Below the pieces are notes generated by a model that saw only the letters and a program-made list of their open reading frames with translations, was not told where the DNA came from and did no database searches. From NCBI GenBank assembly GCA_016190485.1, contig JACPQN010000051.1, forward strand, positions 1-39,352: DNA of 39,352 nt, in the 5' to 3' direction. This DNA comes from Chloroflexota bacterium (lineage in GTDB: Bacteria > Chloroflexota > Dehalococcoidia > SHYD01). Numbering within the stretch: position 1 is the first letter of the stretch; every line of letters begins with the position of its first letter. A program made the translations under genes and the position numbers. Positions 1 through 7,737 of the stretch are shown here, piece after piece.

Positions 1-447
1 CAGAACCAGGTAGGCCAGCGGTAGCACGGGGAGGCCTTGGAGATCCCGGTTGTCCTGGGCCTCGGCTAGCGCCTGGGGGAACCAGGGGTCGCTGGGTTCC
101 AGCACGTCAACGGAGACTCCGCCAGGCGTGTGCCAGGTTGAGCCGCCGATGCTCAGCTCTCCCTGGTACTGCAAGCCCGCCGCTTCCAGCCTCCTCCGGA
201 CTTCTGGGCCATCCTCGCTTCGAACGGCAACATCCAGGTCCAGGGTAGCCCGCTCCGGCATGTAGAGACGAGTGGCGGCCGCGCCCACCACGGCCCAGGG
301 GATAGGAGCCAGCACCTGAGTCAGGTCGGGCCAACGGATCAAGGCTGTCCTCTTGGTCAGGAACTCTACGCTGCTCCCCGCGCCGGGGCGTTGCCTCTTC
401 TGCGCCTGGCGGATGATGGTCTTACGGACCTCCTCACGGGCAGTCAC
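1..447 (-). CDS. nucleotidyltransferase-like protein, C-terminus cut by window edge
   Basis: The reading frame is open from a GTG at 447 to the window edge (149 codons), so the 3' end is missing. The start is supported by GGAAGGA about 9 bases upstream and by an in-frame TAG (end of cobO) ten codons before it. Around residues 52-72 the protein reads VVGAAATRLY followed by TLDLDVAV. This is the glycine/alanine turn plus D-x-D metal site of the nucleotidyltransferase fold seen in AbiEii-like and related minimal nucleotidyltransferases. Later SVDVLEP could supply the third acidic residue. It begins 24 bases after cobO and is probably the last gene of the asd-cobO operon. Substrate is unknown; an AbiE-type toxin or an uncharacterised housekeeping transferase are both possible. 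Confidence 0.6.
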   Translation of the reverse strand, partial: MTAREEVRKTIIRQAQKRQRPGAGSSVEFLTKRTALIRWPDLTQVLAPIPWAVVGAAATRLYMPERATLDLDVAVRSEDGPEVRRRLEAAGLQYQGELSIGGSTWHTPGGVSVDVLEPSDPWFPQALAEAQDNRDLQGLPVLPLAYLVL

Positions 448-471
448 GGCGCGGCGTCCTTCCGGTGTCCG

Positions 472-1086
472 CTAGAAATCCAGCCCCGGCTGAGCCTTGA
501 TGCCCTTCTGGAACGGGTGCTTGACCTCCCGCATCTCCGTCACCAGGTCGGCGTACTCGATGAGGGCCTCGGAGGCGTTGCGGCCCGTGATGATGACGTG
601 CTGGTGGGCCGGGCGCTCCCCCAGCGCGGCGATCACCTCTTCCACCGGAATCCAGCCGTAGCTGATGGGGTAGGTGATCTCGTCCAGGATCACCACGTCG
701 TAGGCTGGGGAACGGAGCTTCTCCTTGCACAGCTCCCAGGCCTGGCGCGCCAGGGCCTTGTCCCGCTCGATGTCCTTGGACAGCCAGGTGAAGCCACCGC
801 CCAGGGGGATCATCTCGATGCTCAGCTTGCGGGCGGCCCGGTTCTCGCCGTAGTTGCTGGTGGTCTGCTTGATGAACTGGAGCATCACCACTTTGAAGCC
901 GCGCCCCCAGGCCCGAAAGAGCACGCCCAGGGCCGCCGTGGTCTTGCCTTTGCCGTTGCCGGTGTTGATGACCACCAGGCCGTGACGCCGCCGCTGCCGG
1001 GCGGCGGGACCTTCCGCCGGCGCAGGAGTCTCCTGGGTGGTGGCCACCGCCACCATGCCCGTCGTGGCTGCGGCCTTAGTCGCCAC
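472..1086 (-). CDS. cobO: cob(I)yrinic acid a,c-diamide / cob(I)alamin adenosyltransferase (CobO/BtuR type)
   Basis: This 204-residue protein matches the CobO/BtuR/CobA family, which transfers the 5'-deoxyadenosyl group of ATP to Co(I) corrinoids in coenzyme B12 synthesis and salvage in the cytoplasm. A Walker A P-loop GNGKGKTT lies at residues 43-50, followed by FRAWGRGFKVVMLQF, and the family motif VVILDEITYPISYGW appears in the middle. The first 35 residues are an Ala/Thr/Pro-rich extension. The GTG start at 1086 overlaps the end of asd by 11 bases, which suggests translational coupling; an ATG eleven codons later is an alternative. No cobalamin riboswitch is visible in front of this operon, although one occurs elsewhere in the window. 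Confidence 0.93.
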   Translation of the reverse strand: MATKAAATTGMVAVATTQETPAPAEGPAARQRRRHGLVVINTGNGKGKTTAALGVLFRAWGRGFKVVMLQFIKQTTSNYGENRAARKLSIEMIPLGGGFTWLSKDIERDKALARQAWELCKEKLRSPAYDVVILDEITYPISYGWIPVEEVIAALGERPAHQHVIITGRNASEALIEYADLVTEMREVKHPFQKGIKAQPGLDF

Positions 1087-2158
1087 GCAAGAAGCCGTCC
1101 TTCTTCAGCAGCTCCGCCATGAGCACCGCACCCTTGGCGGCGCCCATCTTGGTGTTGTGGGAGAGGAGCACGTACTTGATGCCGTTGGCCAGCGCGCCAT
1201 CCCGCCGGAGGCGGCCCACCACCGTGGCCATGCCATCTTCTGCGGTGCGGTCCAGGCGGGGTTGGGGGCGGAAGGGGTCGTCACTCACCAGGATCAGGTG
1301 GTCCGGGGCCGAGGGGAGCCCCAGGGGCTGGAGGGAGACGGCGTACTCCTCCATGGCCTGGCGCACCTCTTCCACCGAGGCCGGCTTTCTGGTGGAGACG
1401 TAGACCGCCTCGGTGTGGCCGTCCCGCACGTTGACTCGGGTGCAGGTGGCGCTGACCCGGATGTCCGCCGGCTGAATTGCGCCCTCGCCCAGGCGCCCCA
1501 GGATCTTGCGGCTCTCGATCTCCACCCGCTCCTCCTCGTTGGGGATGAAAGGGATGACGTTGTCCAGGATGTCCAGTCCCAGGACGCCTCCGGCGCGCCC
1601 GGCGCCGGAGAGGGCCTGCAGGGAGGTCATGAGCACCTGATCCACCCCAAAGCGGTCCATGATGGGCTTGAGGGTGATGGCCATGCCGGTGGCGGTGCAG
1701 TTGGGCTGAGTCACGATGTAGCCCTTCCAGCCCCGCTGCTTCTGCTGGCGCTCCACCAGGTGCAGGTGGTCGCTGTTGACGCCCGGGATGAGCACCGGCA
1801 CGTCCGGCTCGTCCCGGAAGGCCCGGGCCGTGCTGACCACAGCCGCGTGGCGAGCGTAGCGGGGTTCCAGCTCTCGGGCTGCCTCGGTCTCCAGGCCGCT
1901 GAAGTAGACGTCAGCCTCCGTACCTTCCAGGGCGCTGGCGTCCACCACAGGCATGTCCAGCACGGCGGAGTCGGGCGCTTCGTCACAATACCACTGGAAG
2001 GCGCCCCGCTGGTCTCGCAGGGCCTCCCGGTAGCGCTTGCCCGCGGAGCGCTCCGATGCGGCCAGGTGCACGATCTTGAACCAGGGGTGACGCTGCAGGG
2101 CCACCACGAACTGCTGGCCCACTATACCCGTGGCTCCGATGACGGCGGCTCTAATCAT
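1076..2158 (-). CDS. asd: aspartate-semialdehyde dehydrogenase (archaeal/yeast-type)
   Basis: A 360-residue enzyme that reduces 4-aspartyl phosphate with NADPH to aspartate semialdehyde, the branch point to lysine/diaminopimelate, threonine and methionine. The N-terminus has the Rossmann nucleotide-binding motif GATGIVGQQ (residues 8-16). The catalytic cysteine is C154 in QPNCTATGM, the form typical of the archaeal/fungal-type subgroup. A second conserved stretch is LQALSGAGRAGG. The ATG at 2158 was chosen over an upstream in-frame start because the Rossmann strand begins directly after it and a GAGG lies about 8 bases upstream. It is the first gene of an operon with cobO, whose start it overlaps by 11 bases. 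Confidence 0.95.
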   Translation of the reverse strand: MIRAAVIGATGIVGQQFVVALQRHPWFKIVHLAASERSAGKRYREALRDQRGAFQWYCDEAPDSAVLDMPVVDASALEGTEADVYFSGLETEAARELEPRYARHAAVVSTARAFRDEPDVPVLIPGVNSDHLHLVERQQKQRGWKGYIVTQPNCTATGMAITLKPIMDRFGVDQVLMTSLQALSGAGRAGGVLGLDILDNVIPFIPNEEERVEIESRKILGRLGEGAIQPADIRVSATCTRVNVRDGHTEAVYVSTRKPASVEEVRQAMEEYAVSLQPLGLPSAPDHLILVSDDPFRPQPRLDRTAEDGMATVVGRLRRDGALANGIKYVLLSHNTKMGAAKGAVLMAELLKKDGFLRGD

Positions 2159-2250
2159 GGGGAAAGCCTCGCTGTCAGTTGTAGAGAGTGGTGAAATCCA
2201 CTGGTGAGGATACGTGCCAACTCTAACGGCTGTGGCCGTCTCCAGGTTCA

Positions 2251-2256
2251 ATTATA
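2251..2256 (-). promoter_or_regulatory. possible -10 box for asd operon
   Basis: The minus strand reads a perfect TATAAT here, about 90 bases upstream of the asd ATG. No convincing -35 hexamer sits at 16-18 bases, so the call is weak. The rest of the 2159-2497 gap holds only this box and the hairpin at 2446-2480. Confidence 0.35.
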
Positions 2257-2445
2257 GCACGGGCCGCCACTGTGGCATGGCGCGGGGGGGCATAAACGAT
2301 GCCACGGGCCGAGTTCCCTGGGCGCTGTGCCGCGAGCAAGGGGACGCCCGCGCTACTTCCTGCTCCTGGAGCATATCGTCACTCTCCAGGGCAGCCCGAT
2401 GGCGGTGCCTGATGCTGGGTGCCACAGCCGACGCGGAAGGTAAGA

Positions 2446-2480
2446 AATAGGGGCGTCTCCACACTGGAGACGCCCCTATT
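2446..2480 (-). terminator. intrinsic terminator of the first ABC lipoprotein gene
   Basis: A perfect 15-bp stem (AATAGGGGCGTCTCC and its complement) encloses a 5-base loop. On the minus strand the hairpin is followed by TTTCTTACC. It lies 18 bases past the stop of the minus-strand substrate-binding protein gene, the expected place for its terminator. Confidence 0.85.
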
Positions 2481-2497
2481 GCGCAGTGTCAGAAGTA

Positions 2498-4261
2498 TTA
2501 CTTGTCCAGCCAGACGTACCGCAAGGAGGGCCCGAAGCTGTAACCCGTCCCAGTGTTGGGGTTCTGCCGGTAGTTCACCACGTACTTGTGCCAGAGCACG
2601 TAGCTGTTGGCGTAGGGTACCCACACCTGGTAGACCTGGTCTGCCCAACGAGTCTGGATCTGCTTCACGATGTCCAGGCGCTTCTTGGGGTCCAGCTCCA
2701 CGCGCTGGGCATCGGTGAGCTTATCCATCTCGGGGTCGTCGACGTGCCAGAAGTTGCGGGAGCTCCCCTTGTGGGTGAGGCCCCAGGTGTACTCGTCGAT
2801 GTCGTTGCCCTGGTTGCCCTGATGGCTGAGGATCAGGTTGTCCCAGTTCCCCTGGAGGTACATGCCGGTGTAGAACTTGGTGTAGTCGGTCTCGACGATC
2901 TCGATGTCGATGCCGATCTTGGCCAGGTCTTCCTTGGCGGAGGCGGCCATGCCGGCGAAGGTGGCGCCGTAGGCGGGGGTGTTGTACAGCTTCAGCTTCA
3001 GGTTGCTGTAGCCGCCCTCGGCCATGAGCTTCTTGGCCTGGTCGACGTCCGGGGTGAGCTGGTGCCACTTGCCCAAGGCTTCGGGGGTCCGGGCCTGGGC
3101 TGGAGTGTCGTAGATCATGGCCCAGGGGATGCCGGTGGCCTGAATGTGGGCGTTGGCCTCGAAGATGGAGTCCAGCATCTTCTGCCGGTTCAGGGCCAGG
3201 GAGACCGCCCGGCGGAAGCGGACATCGGACCAGGGCTGCTGGTTGAGCTGCCCGCTGAGGTGCACCGCAAAGGGGGCGTTGATGAACTGAATGCCAGCGT
3301 CGGACACCGACTCCAGGACGGGCTTCAGCTCGGAGGGCGTGGCGGCGGTGCCCACGTCCACCTGCTTGGCCCGGAAGGCCGCACGGCGGGTGGACTCGTC
3401 CGGGATGATACGGAAGATGATCCCATCCAGGTAGGGCAGGGACTTTCCGTCGGTCCCCTTCTCAAAGTAGTCCGGGTTGCGCTTCCAGTTGACCTGGACG
3501 CCCCGCTCCCACCCCTCGAACATGAAGGGGCCGGTGCCCACCAGGCTCAGCTTCAGGTCGCCCTTCTCCTCCACCAGTTCCTTGGCGTGGATGTAGGGGA
3601 AGAGGCTGCCCGTCTTGTTCAGGAAGGCAGCGGAGGGGGCTTTGAGGGTGATCTTAACCGTGTACTTATCCGGCGCTTCGATCTTCTCCACCTCATCGAA
3701 GGTGGACTTCTGGACGCTCTGCGGGTTGGTCATGTACCGCTCGTAGCTGTACTTGACGTCGGCGGAGGTGAGATCCCGGCCGTTCAGAGGGGGCTTATTG
3801 TGCCACTTGACCCCTTCCTTCATCTTGAAGGTGTAGGTTTTGCCGTCGGGCGAGACCTCCCACTTCTCGGCCAGGTCAGTACCCAGCTCCCACTTGAAGG
3901 GGTGGCCGTAGATGCCGGTCTTCATGGCCATGAGCCGGTTGTAGCCCATGGTCCACTGGGCGTGGGCGGGCCAGGAGATGGTGGACGCCGGATCCAGGTG
4001 GGGTGGGTCCGAGGATGCGGGATAGACGAAAGTGCCGCCCCGCTTGGTCGTACGCGTGTCCTCGTCGGGTTTGGCGCTGATGCTCTTGACGAAGCCGTCC
4101 CAGTCAATGCGCCAGTCGATGGTAGGGCGCTGCCCCTCAACAGCCTTTCCGGTCTCGCCGCCGCCAGGAGTCACCGCCGGAGCGCAGGCCACGGCCAGCA
4201 ACAGGCCGGTCGTGGCGCCGGCTAGGCCCAGGAAAGCCGCCTTTCCTTTGTTATGCCACAT
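2498..4261 (-). CDS. ABC transporter substrate-binding lipoprotein, SBP family 5 (peptide/nickel type)
   Basis: A 587-residue secreted lipoprotein. The signal peptide ends in a lipobox LLLAVAC with Cys26 as the lipidated residue, and a Gly/Thr-rich linker follows. The body has family-5 (DppA/OppA-type) hallmarks: ELGTDLAEKWEVSPDGKTYT, GVKWHN, SADVKYSYERY, VGTGPFMFEGWERG and RFRRAVSLALNR. The ATG at 4261 was chosen because GGAGG lies 10 bases upstream and the signal peptide begins at once; an upstream in-frame ATG adds a non-signal-like tail. It is clearly paralogous to the lipoprotein at 4987 and has no permease next to it. The ligand cannot be read from sequence; peptides are typical, but opines, sugars and metals occur in the family. 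It has its own sigma-70-type promoter and terminator. Confidence 0.92.
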   Translation of the reverse strand: MWHNKGKAAFLGLAGATTGLLLAVACAPAVTPGGGETGKAVEGQRPTIDWRIDWDGFVKSISAKPDEDTRTTKRGGTFVYPASSDPPHLDPASTISWPAHAQWTMGYNRLMAMKTGIYGHPFKWELGTDLAEKWEVSPDGKTYTFKMKEGVKWHNKPPLNGRDLTSADVKYSYERYMTNPQSVQKSTFDEVEKIEAPDKYTVKITLKAPSAAFLNKTGSLFPYIHAKELVEEKGDLKLSLVGTGPFMFEGWERGVQVNWKRNPDYFEKGTDGKSLPYLDGIIFRIIPDESTRRAAFRAKQVDVGTAATPSELKPVLESVSDAGIQFINAPFAVHLSGQLNQQPWSDVRFRRAVSLALNRQKMLDSIFEANAHIQATGIPWAMIYDTPAQARTPEALGKWHQLTPDVDQAKKLMAEGGYSNLKLKLYNTPAYGATFAGMAASAKEDLAKIGIDIEIVETDYTKFYTGMYLQGNWDNLILSHQGNQGNDIDEYTWGLTHKGSSRNFWHVDDPEMDKLTDAQRVELDPKKRLDIVKQIQTRWADQVYQVWVPYANSYVLWHKYVVNYRQNPNTGTGYSFGPSLRYVWLDK

Positions 4262-4434
4262 TAGAACGCGTCCTCCAGTTGTGGTGTGATGTGTAGCCAG
4301 TCTGGGAAGTGACGGGGTCTCTTGGGGGGATACCTCCTTTTGCGCGTAGCGCGCCCGTTCCCTCGACATGGTGGGGTGGAGCGGCACGCGGCTTCCTGCC
4401 CGTTACCCTTTCTTCGTGCGTGACAAACTAGGGT

Positions 4435-4463
4435 AGTATAGAGAGTTTCGCTTTCGTAGTCAA
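4435..4463 (-). promoter_or_regulatory. sigma-70-type promoter for the first ABC lipoprotein
   Basis: On the minus strand TTGACT (4463-4458) is separated by exactly 17 bases from TATACT (4440-4435). The predicted leader before the ATG at 4261 is about 165 bases. The rest of the 4262-4546 gap shows no gene, and in particular no HicA partner for the HicB-like gene. Confidence 0.75.
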
Positions 4464-4546
4464 TCTCTCTGGGCGGCCGCCAGGGCGCCCAAGAGGAGGC
4501 ACTAGGGCCATCGCGGTCTCGGCGCGGGGGGACCAAAGTGGGGGAG

Positions 4547-4813
4547 TCAGCGGCCCCTGCCCTGTTGTGCCTCCAGGAAGGGCTGCAGGTCTGCCGGGAT
4601 CTCGCTGCCCATGCCCTGCAGGTCTTCCAGGATGGCGCAGAGGGCGTCTTGCACCGCTTCCAGGGCCTCCTCCAGGTTGGCCCCGTAGGCCTGGCAGGAG
4701 GGGTATTTCACCACGGTGGCCACTATGCCGCCGTCCAGGTCTTCGTGGAAGCTGTACTCGATGCCTTCGATGGTGACGATGAGCTGGTCGATGCGCTGGG
4801 GTTCGTACATCAT
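4547..4813 (-). CDS. HicB-like / UPF0150 antitoxin-family protein, orphan
   Basis: An 88-residue protein with the HicB N-terminal (UPF0150) fold. The strand pair IEYSFHEDLDGGIVATVVKY is followed by PSCQAYGANLEEALEAVQDA, the usual aspartate-glycine turn, Gly/Ala loop and amphipathic helix. The two adjacent ATG codons are preceded by AGGAGGT at good spacing. There is no recognisable C-terminal ribbon-helix-helix or HTH domain. No HicA-like dsRNA-binding toxin is found on either side, so this is the solitary type common in high-GC and archaeal genomes. It lies between two divergent ABC lipoprotein genes; a regulatory link is possible but unproven. Confidence 0.8.
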   Translation of the reverse strand: MMYEPQRIDQLIVTIEGIEYSFHEDLDGGIVATVVKYPSCQAYGANLEEALEAVQDALCAILEDLQGMGSEIPADLQPFLEAQQGRGR

Positions 4814-4833
4814 GGCGGTCTACCTCCTGGGAT

Positions 4834-4862
4834 ATAGTACGGGTGCGCCTGTGGCTTGTCTA
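4834..4862 (-). promoter_or_regulatory. candidate promoter for the HicB-like gene
   Basis: Minus-strand TAGACA (4862-4857), 17-base spacer, then TACTAT (4839-4834). The leader would be about 15 bases, just enough for the AGGAGGT ribosome binding site. The -35 box departs from consensus at one base. Confidence 0.5.
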
Positions 4863-4881
4863 CCCTCGGGCCGTGCTCAGC

Positions 4882-4911
4882 TTGACGACGCTGGTGAAGG
4901 GAGACTAGAAT
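4882..4911 (+). promoter_or_regulatory. candidate promoter for the second ABC operon
   Basis: TTGACG (4882-4887), 18-base spacer, TAGAAT (4906-4911), about 75 bases ahead of the ATG at 4987. It is back-to-back with the HicB promoter, with 19 bases between the two -35 boxes. Confidence 0.6.
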
Positions 4912-4986
4912 GCGCTAATCGTAGCCCAGGGCGTGGATAGGGAGATGCCCCGGGGATTTGTAGATAACCGGAAAGGAGCATCCTGT

Positions 4987-6678
4987 ATGCTGACGAACAT
5001 AGGCTGGCGCCAGGGAGCAGGCCAGACCCTTCGGCGTGCTATGTCAGGCGCTTCGCTCCTGGCGGTCTCCGCGCTGGTGCTGGCCATGGCGGCCTGCGCG
5101 CCGTCGGCCCAGCAGGGTGGGCAGCCCGCGGGAGGCGCAGGCCAACCTGCGGCCGAAGCGCAGCCCAAGCGGGGCGGCGGCCTGAACCTGCCCCTGAACG
5201 CCGATCCCATTCACCTAGACTCCCACCAGGCCCAGTCCTTCGCGGTCGCGGCCTGGGACGGGCTGGTCCATAGCCGACTCCTGGGCTGGAAGGTGGGTCC
5301 CGATGTGGCGCCCGAGGACATCATCCTGGAAGGCGACCTGGCGGAGAAGTGGGAGATCTCCAGCGATGCCACCACCTACACCTTCCGGCTGCGCAAGGGT
5401 GTCAAGTGGCATAATATCGCGCCGGTGAGCGGGCGGGAGCTGACCGCGGCGGACGTAAAGTACACCATGGAGCGGTCCAAGGACTGCAAGGTCTCCTTCT
5501 ATTGTCAGTTCGTGGGGGCCGTCTCCAAGATCGAGACCCCCGACAACTATACCGTCACGGTCACTCTCAAGGAGCCGGTGGTGGCCTTCCCCTACTTCAT
5601 GAGCTCCGTGAACTTCCCCATCGTGGCCAAGGAGGTGGCGGAGCAGGAGGACGGTCTGAAGCGGCGCGCGGTGGGCACCGGCCCCTACAGCTTTGACAAG
5701 TGGGAGCGGGCTTCCCAGGTGGTGGTGAAGCGGAACCCGGACTACTACGACAAGGGCGTGGCCCACCTGGACGAGATCACCTGGTTCATCATGCCCGACA
5801 TCGCCACCCGGCTGGCCGCCTTCCTCTCCAAGCAGATCGACTACTTTGCTCCTGCCGACGACAAGGAGCTGGCCACGGTCACCGACCGGATCAAGGACGT
5901 GCAGGTGAAAGAGGTGCTGGGCCGCAGCTCCTCGCACCTCTACTTCCGGGTGGACAAGGCGCCCTGGAACAACCTGAAGGTGCGGCAGGCGGTGAACCTG
6001 GCGCTGGACCGCAAGGACTACCTGAAGACCCTTCACAACGACAAGGCCAGGATGGGCGCGCCCATTCCCGCGGGGTATGGCCGCTGGTCGCTGCCCTATG
6101 ACGAGTTGACCAAGCACCCCATGTACCAGTACGATCCGGTGAAGGCCAAGCAGCTCCTCACCGAGGCGGGGTACCCTAACGGCTTTAACATCACCATGGA
6201 CACCACGCCGGCTCACGGCCAGGGCGCCCGGGACAAGGCGGAGTACATCGAGCAGGCCTGGAAGAAGGTCGGCGTCGGCACCAAGCACTATGCCACCGAG
6301 TACGCCAAGTTCCTCCTCTACTACCAGACCGGTGACATGGAGGACATCATGACGGGCGGGCAGGTGAGCTTCACGGACCCGGAGGAGCTGCTGTTGTGGC
6401 TCCAGGGCTCCTTCAAGGCGGCCGCCCATGACCCCGGCTTCGACCCCAAGCTGGACGAGCTGATCAAGAAGCAGCGCTCTACCATCAACGAGGCGGAGCG
6501 TATCAAGATCATCCACGAGATCCAGCGCCACATCATCGACCAGGCCTACTACGTCACCACGGTGACGGGCGTGGCCTTCAACGCGTGGCACTCCTACGTG
6601 AAGAACTTCTACCCCCACTCCTACGCCATCCTTGGTTGGGGGAGTGCACGGCTCGCCAAAGTCTGGGTAGATAAGTAG
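4987..6678 (+). CDS. ABC transporter substrate-binding lipoprotein, SBP family 5
   Basis: A 563-residue lipoprotein. After a basic N-region and hydrophobic core the lipobox LAMAAC places the lipidated cysteine at residue 37, followed by a Gln/Gly/Ala-rich linker. Family-5 motifs are present: GDLAEKWEISSDATTYTFRL, GVKWHN, AADVKYTMERS, VGTGPYSFDKWERA and VRQAVNLALDRKDY. The ATG at 4987 follows AAAGGAG; an in-frame GTG 18 codons upstream lacks both a good ribosome binding site and a signal-like start. It shares many motifs with the lipoprotein at 2498-4261, so the two are paralogues in divergent orientation. It heads an operon with the DppB- and DppC-like permeases and would deliver substrate to them. 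Confidence 0.93.
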   Translation: MLTNIGWRQGAGQTLRRAMSGASLLAVSALVLAMAACAPSAQQGGQPAGGAGQPAAEAQPKRGGGLNLPLNADPIHLDSHQAQSFAVAAWDGLVHSRLLGWKVGPDVAPEDIILEGDLAEKWEISSDATTYTFRLRKGVKWHNIAPVSGRELTAADVKYTMERSKDCKVSFYCQFVGAVSKIETPDNYTVTVTLKEPVVAFPYFMSSVNFPIVAKEVAEQEDGLKRRAVGTGPYSFDKWERASQVVVKRNPDYYDKGVAHLDEITWFIMPDIATRLAAFLSKQIDYFAPADDKELATVTDRIKDVQVKEVLGRSSSHLYFRVDKAPWNNLKVRQAVNLALDRKDYLKTLHNDKARMGAPIPAGYGRWSLPYDELTKHPMYQYDPVKAKQLLTEAGYPNGFNITMDTTPAHGQGARDKAEYIEQAWKKVGVGTKHYATEYAKFLLYYQTGDMEDIMTGGQVSFTDPEELLLWLQGSFKAAAHDPGFDPKLDELIKKQRSTINEAERIKIIHEIQRHIIDQAYYVTTVTGVAFNAWHSYVKNFYPHSYAILGWGSARLAKVWVDK

Positions 6679-6699
6679 CCTGGCTTCGCAACCAGAGCC

Positions 6700-6745
6700 A
6701 GCGTCTACCTGGTGCCCGGGCTCAGCCTGGCGCCAGGTAGACGCT
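6700..6745 (+). promoter_or_regulatory. hairpin between lipoprotein and permease genes
   Basis: A perfect 13-bp inverted repeat, AGCGTCTACCTGG (6700-6712) and its complement (6733-6745), spans most of the 86-base gap. No T-run follows, so it is not a standard terminator. A stem here could block 3'-exonuclease decay and keep the lipoprotein mRNA in excess over the permease mRNA, a known arrangement in binding-protein operons. Confidence 0.55.
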
Positions 6746-6764
6746 TCAAGAAAGCAAGACTGCC

Positions 6765-7715
6765 GTGCAACAGTACATCCTGCGCCGTGTCCTCATGCTG
6801 TTCCCGGTGCTGCTGGGCGTCTCCTTCACGGTCTTTGTGCTGCTGCGGCTCCTGCCCGGCGACGTGGTGACCATCATGCGGGGGGAGACGGGCAACCTGA
6901 CGGATGAGCAGGCGGAGGCGCTCCGCACCGAGCTGGGGCTGAACAAACCCTTCATCCTTCAGTATGGAGAGTGGGTGTGGGGGATCCTGCGGGGCGACTG
7001 GGGTGTTTCGGTCTGGTCCCGCAGGCCGGTGCTGGACGAGATGCTACGCCGCCTCCCGGTGAGCGCGGAGCTGGCCCTGCTGGCCTTGATCATTTCCCTA
7101 TCTCTGGCCATCCCCATCGGCGTCATCGCGGCCGTGCGCCAGGATACGCCCCTGGACTACCTGGTGCGGGTGGTGAGCGTCTTCGGGCTCTCGGTGCCCG
7201 GCTTCTGGCTGGCGACCATGGCCATCCTCTTCACGGCCATCCAGTTCCAGTGGGTGCCGCCCCTGAAGTACACGGCCTTTGTGGACAACCCATGGCTCAA
7301 CCTCCAGTCCTTTCTCCTGCCTGCGTTCGCCATCGGCATCCAGTCATCCGCCAGCGTTATGCGGATGACCCGGACGACGCTGCTGGAGGTGCTGCGGCAG
7401 GACTACGTGCGCACGGCCTGGGCCAAGGGCCTCACGGAGCGGGCGGTGATCGTCCGGCACGGCCTCAAGAACGCGATGATCCCCGTGGTGACCATCGTGG
7501 GCAACCAGGTGGGATTCCTGCTGGGCGGCTCGGTGATCATGGAGCAGATCTTCACCCTGCCCGGTCTGGGGCGGCTGACCCTGGAGTCTATCTACCAGCG
7601 GGACTACCCGCAGCTCCAGGGCAACATCCTGTTCATCGCCACGGTGTTCGTCACCGTTAACCTCATCGTGGATATCAGCTACGCCTGGCTGGACCCCCGC
7701 ATCCGTTTCCGATAA
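6765..7715 (+). CDS. ABC transporter permease, DppB/OppB type
   Basis: A 316-residue inner-membrane protein starting MQQYILRRVLMLFPVLLGVS, the classic N-terminus of the BPD_transp_1 / DppB group. It has about six membrane segments. The ATPase-contact EAA loop is RTAWAKGLTERAVIVRHGLK at about residue 210. The C-terminal LDPRIRFR is also typical. The start is a GTG at 6765. It follows the lipoprotein gene across the 6700-6745 hairpin and precedes the DppC-like gene by 22 bases. Transported substrate is inferred only from the family (di/oligopeptide, nickel or related). Confidence 0.95.
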   Translation: MQQYILRRVLMLFPVLLGVSFTVFVLLRLLPGDVVTIMRGETGNLTDEQAEALRTELGLNKPFILQYGEWVWGILRGDWGVSVWSRRPVLDEMLRRLPVSAELALLALIISLSLAIPIGVIAAVRQDTPLDYLVRVVSVFGLSVPGFWLATMAILFTAIQFQWVPPLKYTAFVDNPWLNLQSFLLPAFAIGIQSSASVMRMTRTTLLEVLRQDYVRTAWAKGLTERAVIVRHGLKNAMIPVVTIVGNQVGFLLGGSVIMEQIFTLPGLGRLTLESIYQRDYPQLQGNILFIATVFVTVNLIVDISYAWLDPRIRFR

Positions 7716-7737
7716 CCGGCGGGCACAGGGAGCCGAC

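Noticed and set aside
1037-2194. 385-codon plus-strand frame opposite asd/cobO
   Set aside because: Antisense to two well-recognised enzymes with catalytic motifs and overlapping translation signals.
2486-4225. 579-codon plus-strand frame opposite the first ABC lipoprotein
   Set aside because: The minus strand matches SBP family 5 along its full length and has promoter, lipobox and terminator; the plus frame is a codon-bias mirror.
4262-4546. Possible HicA toxin next to the HicB-like gene
   Set aside because: No frame here encodes a HicA-like dsRNA-binding fold; the 91-codon frame is Arg/Pro-rich and contains the promoter of the lipoprotein gene.
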